From: Thermoanaerobaculia bacterium
Lineage (GTDB): Bacteria > Acidobacteriota > Thermoanaerobaculia > Gp7-AA8
NCBI GenBank assembly: GCA_017883215.1
Contig: JADGOA010000016.1
Location: forward strand, 1-20,666
DNA length: 20,666 bases
Direction: 5' to 3'
Of the stretch, positions 8,206-14,252 are shown one piece after another. The stretch's first letter is position 1, and each line of letters begins with the position of its first letter. The notes beneath the pieces were generated by a model, which had not been told where the DNA came from, did not search any database, and saw only the letters and a list, made by a program, of their open reading frames with translations. The position numbers and the translations under genes were made by a program.

Positions 8206-9366
8206 ATGAGGCGCCCCTTTATCCTCGCCGCTTTGCTGCTGTTTGTCGCCGCCGGCGCCCTGGCGGGCTCGCTCGAGGAACAGAAGCAGGAGGCCGTACG
8301 CATTCGCGGTCTGTCGTTCATCCACGACGTGAAGGCGATCTCGATCGACCGCAGCGAGCTGCCGGGACATCTGCACAGACAGCTCATGGCCTCTCTGCCG
8401 TACTCGTTCGCCGACTACGGACGGGTTCTTGCGGCGCTGCGGCTCATTGACACGGCGCAGGCGGCCAGCGAGCCGAAACTGCTCGACCTCCTCGAACAGC
8501 AGGTGCTCGCGTTTTACGACCCGCTGACCCACACATACTTCGCGATTCGGCAGCTGCCGAATGCGATTCCCGCCGAGGCCAGGCAGCTTCCGCTCGAAGA
8601 CGCCGTGGCCGTTCACGAGCTCACGCACGCGCTGCAGGATCAGCATTTCTCCATCGGATTGAAGGACTATGGGCTGCGGAACGACTGGGACGGCAGCATG
8701 GCGCTGCATGCTGTCATCGAAGGGGACGCCACGCTGGTGATGATGGCGAAGCTCGCCAGCGTCTCGGGAATGACCCTCGACGACCTGGTCAGCAACGACA
8801 TGCTGGTCAGCGGTCTCAGTGCTGCGGCGGCGATGATGAGGTCAGACAACGACGGAACGCCTCGATACTTCATCGACCAGCTGGCGTTTCCGTACGTCCA
8901 GGGGAGTCGATTCGTGATCGAGGCATACAGGCGCGGCGGATGGAAAGCGGTCAATCAGATCTACGCCGATCCGCCCCGCTCCACGCGCGACGTCATGCAT
9001 CCGGAGGAGTATTTCGCCGGACGCCGCACCGCGAACGCCTTCACAACGCAGCCTCCTTTCGCCGTGCAGCGGCTGCTCACGGTCGAGCACCTCGGCGAAT
9101 ACCACTGGTCGTTTCTTCTCGGCGGCGACAACGCCCGCGGCTGGCGCGGCGATCGCGCCACAATCGTCGATGACGCGTTCTGCCAGCCGACAGTCCTCGT
9201 GGAGACCCGATGGGAGTCTCCACAGCGCGCGGCCGCGTTCCGGGCAGCGTACGCAAGCTTCCTCGACAAGCAGGGGATCGATGCCGATCTCGTGCAGCGC
9301 GGCAGCGACGTCGACGTCGCCTACGGCGCCGATCCCGTGCTCGCCGCCAGGTTCATGAAGCGATGA
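8206..9366 (+). CDS. Secreted HExxH putative metallopeptidase
   Basis: From ATG 8206 the product is 386 aa and begins with a clear signal peptide (basic start, hydrophobic LAALLLFVAAGA, likely cleavage after ALA). A zinc-protease motif HELTH lies at residues 137-141, followed by ALQDQHF. A downstream glutamate in VIEGDA (E172) is a candidate third zinc ligand, as in gluzincins. Before the motif are VLAFYDPLTHTYFAI segments typical of substrate-edge strands. The sequence up to 8206 is open in frame but would put a non-signal leader before the signal peptide, so this ATG is preferred, with GGAG (8199-8202) close by. It is probably periplasmic or extracellular. The exact family and substrate are not known to me. 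Confidence 0.82.
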   Translation: MRRPFILAALLLFVAAGALAGSLEEQKQEAVRIRGLSFIHDVKAISIDRSELPGHLHRQLMASLPYSFADYGRVLAALRLIDTAQAASEPKLLDLLEQQVLAFYDPLTHTYFAIRQLPNAIPAEARQLPLEDAVAVHELTHALQDQHFSIGLKDYGLRNDWDGSMALHAVIEGDATLVMMAKLASVSGMTLDDLVSNDMLVSGLSAAAAMMRSDNDGTPRYFIDQLAFPYVQGSRFVIEAYRRGGWKAVNQIYADPPRSTRDVMHPEEYFAGRRTANAFTTQPPFAVQRLLTVEHLGEYHWSFLLGGDNARGWRGDRATIVDDAFCQPTVLVETRWESPQRAAAFRAAYASFLDKQGIDADLVQRGSDVDVAYGADPVLAARFMKR

Positions 9367-9632
9367 TCGACATCGATTACAAGACGCTGGAGAGCGAGCT
9401 GGAAACGGGCTCGTTTCGGGAGCGGCTCGAAGACGAGCTGACGAAGGGCTTCCGTGCGATTCACGAGTCCGGCGAGCGCCTGCCGACTGCCTCTCATTAT
9501 GCGGCGCAGATCGCCGAGATCGTCAATCGCGGCGCCGCAGAGCCCTTGCGGTCTTCTGTCGCATTCGAGCTTTACCAGGAGATCCTCACAGCGTGCGAGC
9601 GGGCGAGAGCCACCGTGATGGGCGAGGCGTAG
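9363..9632 (+). CDS. Small hypothetical protein coupled to the metallopeptidase
   Basis: The ATG at 9363 overlaps the stop of the metallopeptidase gene in an ATGA. The 89-aa product begins MIDIDYKTLESELETGSFRE and is rich in charged and helical residues, with no signal peptide or membrane segment. I do not recognise a family. The strict four-base coupling suggests joint expression with the upstream secreted protein, but this one appears cytosolic, so any partnership is uncertain. Confidence 0.65.
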   Translation: MIDIDYKTLESELETGSFRERLEDELTKGFRAIHESGERLPTASHYAAQIAEIVNRGAAEPLRSSVAFELYQEILTACERARATVMGEA

Positions 9633-9656
9633 GGCAGGAAGCAGCGGCGGAGCCGT

Positions 9657-9748
9657 TTTGGAGTGCGGCGACCACAGTCGCCGCTTTCGGATCCACCTCG
9701 CTCCAAGTGCCGCAGGAAAAGCGGCGACTGGCGTCGCCGCACTCCAAA
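9657..9748. repeat. REPIN-like palindromic doublet, copy A
   Basis: Two 30-base arms, 9657-9686 and 9719-9748, are inverted copies that differ only in the hairpin-loop bases. Each arm contains its own hairpin: GCGGCGAC and GTCGCCGC with a 4-base loop (CACA left, TGGC right), preceded by GGAGT at the outer edge. The spacer is 32 bases. The element occupies most of the gap between the small ORF ending at 9632 and selD at 9790. Its plan matches the doublet at 18532-18664. Confidence 0.8.
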
Positions 9749-9789
9749 GCGCTTCGCGCTCCCAATCTTGAACCAAGTAAGATCCCTCC

Positions 9790-10860
9790 GTGCGCCACAA
9801 GCTCCGATCTTCGTACCCCGCGCTTTCGTCGTTCGCGACGAGCGGCGGGTGAGCGTGCAAGCTGGGTCAGGATGACCTGCACACGCTTCTCTCCAGGATC
9901 CCTCTCCACGAGGGAACAGGGGATCTTCTTGTCGGTAATCGCACCAGCGACGACGCTGCGGTGCTGCGCATCAGCGGCGACCTGGCCATTGCACAGACCC
10001 TCGACTTCTTCACGCCGATCGTCGACGATCCGTTTCTGTTCGGCGCCATCGCCGCCGTGAACTCCGTTTCCGACATCTATGCCATGGGCGCAAAGCCCGT
10101 CCTCGGGCTGGCCATCGCCGCGTTCCCGAGTGACAAGCTGCCGCTGGAGATGCTGCAGCAGATCTTCAACGGCGGCGCCTCGAAAGCCGCCGAAGCGGGA
10201 TTCCCGATCGGGGGCGGCCACACCATCATCGACGACGTTCCGAAATACGGCCTGGCCGTCACCGGGATCGTCAGCGTGGACAAGCTGGTTCGCAACTCGA
10301 CCGCGAGCGCGGGCGACCTGCTATACCTGACCAAGCCGATCGGCAACGGAATTCTCGTCAGCCGCTATCGTGCGGCGACCACGCGGAAGCTGTTCCGGCG
10401 GAAGCCGCCCAACATCGACGAGGCCATCGACTGGATGCTGCGCCTCAATCGCGACGCGGGCGAGGCCATGGTTGCCGCCGGTGCGAGCGCGGCCACGGAC
10501 ATCACCGGCTACGGTCTCCTCGGTCATCTCCTGGAGATGTGTGCCGGGGCGGGAGCAGGCGCCGAGATCCTGGTCTCACAGGTGCCGGTGCTCACCGGTG
10601 CGCGTGAGGCCCTGGCCGAGGGGTTCTTTCCGGCGGGGTCGACGCGCAACATGGAGGGGTTCGGGTCGCGCGTCCGCTTGTCCGTTCCGGAAAGCGAGTT
10701 CAAATTGGTGTGTGACGCGCAGACGAGCGGTGGACTTCTGATCGCCATCGCCCCAGACCGCGCGCAGAAGCTCGAGTCGATCTTCGATCAGAGCGGCCTG
10801 TTCTATGCAAAGGTTGGCAGCATGACTGACGAGAGCGGCATCGTCGCGCTCGTCCCATGA
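9790..10860 (+). CDS. selD: Selenophosphate synthetase (selenide, water dikinase), selenocysteine-containing
   Basis: SelD makes selenophosphate from selenide and ATP, the selenium donor for Sec-tRNA and selenouridine synthesis. Codons from 9961 onwards give an obvious SelD, but a start there would lack the catalytic N-terminus. The same frame continues upstream through LLVGNRTSDDAAV and ACKLGQDDLHTLL to a TGA at 9850-9852, then back to a GTG at 9790 (a TAA at 9778 closes the frame further up). Reading TGA as Sec gives 356 aa with SGGUACK at 18-24. U21, K24 and D55 match E. coli C17, K20 and D51 with an identical ungapped spacing of 34 residues. GGGHT and CDAQTSGG mark the rest. The GTG start is the only in-frame candidate and has no clear ribosome-binding site. 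A ribosome-binding site for the next gene overlaps the stop codon. Confidence 0.9.
9850..9886 (+). promoter_or_regulatory. UGA(Sec) codon and putative bacterial SECIS hairpin in selD
   Basis: Right after the TGA (9850-9852), GCGTG (9853-9857) can pair with CACGC (9882-9886). Above an internal loop, GGTCA (9865-9869) pairs with TGACC (9873-9877) around a GGA apical loop. The apical loop begins 17 bases after the UGA and has G in its first two positions. Both features fit the published consensus for bacterial SECIS elements, which recruit SelB. Folding was judged by eye; no energy was computed. Confidence 0.75.
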
Positions 10861-10870
10861 GGAGAAAGCG

Positions 10871-11293
10871 ATGCACTATTGCCCGAGGTGCAAGCAGGAG
10901 TTTGGTTCCGACGTTTCCGAGTGTCCGGACGACAAGGTCGCACTCGTCAACGAGCTTCCCTACCAGACCGTCTCCAGTGACGACGCCACCTGGGTCGAGA
11001 TCGCCAGCACCGGCAGCGAAGAGGAAGCGAACCTGTTGAAGGGATTTCTCGAAGGGGCAGGGATTCCGGCGCAGATCGAGAACGTCAGGTTCTCGATGGA
11101 ACCGATCAATTTCGGGACGATGGGCGACATCCGCATCTACGTCGGCGCCGAGGATGAAGCCCGCGCCGTTGCCCTGCTGCGGAAGCGCGAAGACGAATTC
11201 GACCAGTTGGACGATGACGGCGAGAACGTCGTCACGGACGAAGGGACAGCCGACATCGCCGACGACGCCGAAACCGAAGTCGAGAAAGCATGA
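10871..11293 (+). CDS. DUF2007-like putative signal-transducing protein with N-terminal zinc knuckle
   Basis: This 140-aa soluble acidic protein is preceded by AGGAG (10860-10864), six bases before the ATG and overlapping the selD stop. Residues 1-18 hold C4-x2-C7 and C18 (HYCPRCKQEF, then SECPDD), a partial zinc-ribbon look. Residues about 40-108 (VEIASTGSEEEANLLKGFLE, GAGIPAQIEN, DIRIYVGAEDEARAVALLRK) match the pattern of DUF2007, a small ferredoxin-like fold annotated as a putative signal transducer. The acidic tail is rich in D and E. Its stop overlaps the next start by 4 bases. The function, and any link to selenium metabolism, is unknown. Confidence 0.8.
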   Translation: MHYCPRCKQEFGSDVSECPDDKVALVNELPYQTVSSDDATWVEIASTGSEEEANLLKGFLEGAGIPAQIENVRFSMEPINFGTMGDIRIYVGAEDEARAVALLRKREDEFDQLDDDGENVVTDEGTADIADDAETEVEKA

Positions 11294-11901
11294 GCGAGCT
11301 GCCGCCGCCCAACAGTGGTCCCAAGCCTGTCGAACACGCCCACGCGGTCGACGAGAACACGCTGCCGCGTTGGGTGCCGGTACTGATCGGCGCCGTGCTC
11401 GTGGCGATGGCAGGGCTGGCGGTATTCACCGGCCTTCGCTACCGGAGCAACTCGCTGTCGACGATCGTCCGGCCGCCGCACAGAATCCAGCCGCCGGCGA
11501 GCGCGGCTCCTCCGGGAGAGCCCGAGGCCGGTGCGTCGCTGATGTTCCCGGGGTCGTCGGGCGACAACGCGCCCGCCGCGCATCCTCCGGTCACCGGCGC
11601 CGCGCGCGCGATCGTCACCGGAACCGGCGGCGCGATCAACGCGACGGTGCGGATCTGGGCCCGCCGCGGAATGCAGTTGAACGTAGTCCCCGGCGATGCC
11701 CTCGTGTACGTGAACGAAGTCGCCGTCGGTCAGGCCAAGCAGTTCGACACCCCTGACGAGATCTACGACTTTCCGGCGGCGGGGAGCTACAACGTCAGGT
11801 TCGTCGCGCCTGGGTACAAGGAGCGCGCCTTCGTCGTGACCGCCAGCGAGACCGCGAAAAGCGAGATCGCGCGGATCGACGCGAAGCTGGAGAAGCAGTA
11901 G
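11290..11901 (+). CDS. Single-pass membrane protein with PEGA-like domain
   Basis: The 203-aa product starts in an ATGA overlap with the previous gene. A proline-rich N-terminus, one membrane helix (about 28-48) and a low-complexity Pro/Ala/Gly linker (about 65-105) precede a C-terminal domain. That domain has the PEGA-type beta pattern: PGDALVYVNEVAVGQ, then YDFPAAGSYNVRFVAPGYKE. PEGA domains are surface-exposed beta modules often fused to kinases or envelope proteins; here the domain is probably external. The gene ends the selD operon and faces the EF-G gene convergently across the second 83-bp repeat. The PEGA assignment is by eye. Confidence 0.7.
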   Translation: MSELPPPNSGPKPVEHAHAVDENTLPRWVPVLIGAVLVAMAGLAVFTGLRYRSNSLSTIVRPPHRIQPPASAAPPGEPEAGASLMFPGSSGDNAPAAHPPVTGAARAIVTGTGGAINATVRIWARRGMQLNVVPGDALVYVNEVAVGQAKQFDTPDEIYDFPAAGSYNVRFVAPGYKERAFVVTASETAKSEIARIDAKLEKQ

Positions 11902-11919
11902 GTCTGCCACCCCCGTTTC

Positions 11920-12002
11920 TCACCACAGAGGCACAGAGGACACAGAGAACGCACGGAGATTCTCGTCTTTTTCTGTGCTCTCTGTGCCTCTGTGGTGAAT
12001 TC
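11920..12002. repeat. 83-bp palindromic repeat, copy 2 (CACAGAG family)
   Basis: This copy is nearly identical to 6982-7064 (one mismatch in 83) and is likewise a palindrome, with arms at 11920-11938 and 11980-11998. It fills most of the 121-base gap between the convergent PEGA-like (ends 11901) and EF-G-like (ends 12023) genes, the same kind of position as copy 1. Near identity beside diverged genes points to recent spread or to sequence conservation. Confidence 0.9.
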
Positions 12003-12022
12003 CTTACTCGCTACTCCCTGAA

Positions 12023-14122
12023 TCAATGCGCCGCTGTTTGATCCTGCTCTTTCTTCTTCTTCGAGTCGATGATGATCTTTTCCTGCAGGTTGCGAGGCAC
12101 TTCTTCGTAATGCGAGTACTCCATGTGGAAGCTCCCGCGGCCCTGCGTGATCGAGCGCAGCGTCGAGCCGTACGTGAGCATCTCCGACATCGGCACGCGG
12201 GCGTGAACGGTCTGCATGTCGTCTTCGGCGTCGACTCCTTCGACGCGTCCGCGGCGTGAGTTCAGGTCGCCCATCAGGTCTCCCACGTATTCGGCGGGGG
12301 CGCTGATGTTGACCTTCATGATCGGTTCGAGCAAGGTCGGCCTGGCCTGCTCCATTCCCTGCTGGAAGGCCAGCGAGCCGGCGATCTTGAAGGCCATTTC
12401 CGAGGAGTCGACGTCGTGGTACTGGCCGTCCTTGAGGCGGACGCGGAAGTCGACCACTGGGAATCCGGCGAGGTAGCCCTTCACGCGCGCGTCCTGGATG
12501 CCCTTCTCCACGGCGGGGATGTACTGACGGGGGATCGAGCCGCCGAAGATCTCGTCGACGAACTCGAAATCGCCACCGCGAGGCAGCGGCTCGATGGTGA
12601 TCTTGCAGTCGGCGAACTGGCCGTGGCCGCCGGACTGTTTCTTGTGGCGGCCGTGCGCGTCCGCGGCCTTGGTGATGGTCTCGCGGTAGGGGACTTTCGG
12701 CGGATGCAGGATGACGTCGACGCCGTACTTTTTCTTGAGTTTCGCCACGACGATCTCGACGTGCAGCTGTCCCTGGCCGCTGATCAGGAACTCTTTGGTC
12801 TGTTCGTCGCGCGAGAACTTGATGGTCGGATCCTCTTCGATGATGCGGCCGATGGCGCTGGAGAGCTTGTCCTCATCGCCGCGCGCCTTCGCTTCGACCG
12901 CAAAGGCGATCGCCGCTTCCGGATAGGCGAGGTGCTTGATGACGATGGCGTGATCTTTGGTGGCCAGCGTGTCGCCGGTGCGGACGTCCTTGAGCTTCGC
13001 CACCGCGCCGATGTCGCCGGCCTTGAGCTCCGCCACCGGGATCTGCTGCTTGCCCTGCAGGACCTGCAGCTTGCCGACGCGCTCTTCGTGATCGCGCGAG
13101 GTGTTCCAGTAGGTCGCATCGGATTTGAACGTGCCCGAGTAGACGCGGAAGAGCGACACCCGGCCCGAGAACGGATCGGAGAACGTCTTGAACACCAGCG
13201 CCGCGGGAAAGGCCTCGGCCCGCCGGTCAAACGTGATCGGCTGCCCGTTGCGGTCCGTGCCGTCGACGGTTTTGATCTCGTCGGCCGCCGGGAGCAGCGC
13301 CACGATGTCGTCGAGGAGCGGCTGCCCTCCGATGTTGTGCGAGGCGGAGGCCAGGACGGCCGGGAAGATCTCGCGGTGCGCCACTTCGCGCCTGAGGCCG
13401 TCCATCAGCTCTTCCTGGGACAGCCCCCCCTGATCGAAGAATTTCTCCATGAGGGTGTCGTCGCCCTCGGCCACTTTTTCGATCAGCTTCTCCCGCCAGC
13501 TGTCGGCGTTAGCCTTCAGATCGGCCGGGATCTCGATGGCGTCGAACTTTCCGGAGGCGTCCGCGGCGTACTTGTAGGCTTTCATTGACACGAGGTCGAT
13601 GACGCCTGTGAAGTCCTTTTCTTCGCCGATCGGCAACTGGATGGGAACGACGTTCTTGCCGAACTTCCTCTGCAGCGAATCGAGAGCGCGCTGGAACGAG
13701 GCGCGCTCCCGGTCCATCTTGTTGATGACGACGAGCCGCGGCAGGTCGAACTCGTCGGCGAACTTCCACATCTTCTCGGTGTTCACCTCGACGCCGGTGA
13801 CGCCGCTGACCACGACCATCGCCGCGTCGGCGACGCGGATGGCCGTCTTCGCCTCCATCTGGAAAATGCCGAAGCCGGGCGTGTCGAGCAGGTTGATTTT
13901 CGTGTTTTTCCACTCCGCACAGCCGACGGCCGAGGAGATCGAGTGCTTGCGATCGATCTCATCAGCATCGAAATCGGTCGTCGTCGTGCCGTCTTCGATC
14001 CGGCCGAGCCGCGTGGTGGCGCCCGCGTTGAACAACAGTTGCGACACCAGCATGGTCTTCCCGGTGTCGTTGTGACCAACCAAGACCACGTTGCGGATCT
14101 CGGATCCCGAATAGACTTTCAT
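12023..14122 (-). CDS. EF-G-like translational GTPase paralogue with altered G motifs
   Basis: The 699-aa product has the full EF-G domain order: GTPase, domain II, domain III (GQGQLHVEIVVAKLKKKYGV), domain IV (KKQSGGHGQFADCKI, then FGGSIPRQYIPAVEKGI) and domain V (ISAPAEYVGDLMGDLNSRRG). Its G1 is GHNDTGKT (16-23) rather than AHxDxGKT. Switch I has RKHSISSA in place of the usual RGITI. G3 is DTPGF (80-84), with phenylalanine where the catalytic histidine of classical EF-G sits. NKMD (134-137) is intact. These changes resemble the second EF-G (EF-G2/FusA2-type) lineages, whose GTPase behaviour differs from housekeeping EF-G. GAGGT (14131-14135 on the minus strand) lies eight bases before the ATG. 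A separate housekeeping fusA is expected elsewhere. Confidence 0.93.
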   Translation of the reverse strand: MKVYSGSEIRNVVLVGHNDTGKTMLVSQLLFNAGATTRLGRIEDGTTTTDFDADEIDRKHSISSAVGCAEWKNTKINLLDTPGFGIFQMEAKTAIRVADAAMVVVSGVTGVEVNTEKMWKFADEFDLPRLVVINKMDRERASFQRALDSLQRKFGKNVVPIQLPIGEEKDFTGVIDLVSMKAYKYAADASGKFDAIEIPADLKANADSWREKLIEKVAEGDDTLMEKFFDQGGLSQEELMDGLRREVAHREIFPAVLASASHNIGGQPLLDDIVALLPAADEIKTVDGTDRNGQPITFDRRAEAFPAALVFKTFSDPFSGRVSLFRVYSGTFKSDATYWNTSRDHEERVGKLQVLQGKQQIPVAELKAGDIGAVAKLKDVRTGDTLATKDHAIVIKHLAYPEAAIAFAVEAKARGDEDKLSSAIGRIIEEDPTIKFSRDEQTKEFLISGQGQLHVEIVVAKLKKKYGVDVILHPPKVPYRETITKAADAHGRHKKQSGGHGQFADCKITIEPLPRGGDFEFVDEIFGGSIPRQYIPAVEKGIQDARVKGYLAGFPVVDFRVRLKDGQYHDVDSSEMAFKIAGSLAFQQGMEQARPTLLEPIMKVNISAPAEYVGDLMGDLNSRRGRVEGVDAEDDMQTVHARVPMSEMLTYGSTLRSITQGRGSFHMEYSHYEEVPRNLQEKIIIDSKKKKEQDQTAAH

Positions 14123-14161
14123 AGAGCTTGACCTCGAGTGGATTTCACCAACAGGCGGTGA

Positions 14162-14167
14162 ATCATA
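14162..14167 (-). promoter_or_regulatory. Candidate -10 box for the EF-G-like gene in the divergent region
   Basis: On the minus strand TATGAT (one mismatch to TATAAT) lies about 40 bases before the EF-G-like ATG, within the only A+T-rich patch of the 130-base divergent gap (about 14161-14176). No good -35 box is visible. On the plus strand TAAAAT (14171-14176) could serve the kinase gene. Both are weak predictions. Confidence 0.35.
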
Positions 14168-14252
14168 AATTAAAATGAGAGGGAGGCGCGCACAGCGGAT
14201 CGCCCGCGCCTGTGTCCGGTCATCGGCTAGGCCCGCTTTCGGGAGAGTATGA

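Noticed and set aside
9961..10860. selD as a truncated pseudogene or a gene starting at GTG 9961
   Set aside because: The upstream frame is conserved SelD sequence broken only by one TGA at the catalytic position, with a SECIS-like hairpin behind it. Selenocysteine explains this better than truncation.
12416..13588. Plus-strand open frame of 390 codons opposite the EF-G-like gene
   Set aside because: It is antisense to a complete 699-aa GTPase and shows repetitive Leu/Val/Asp/Arg content.
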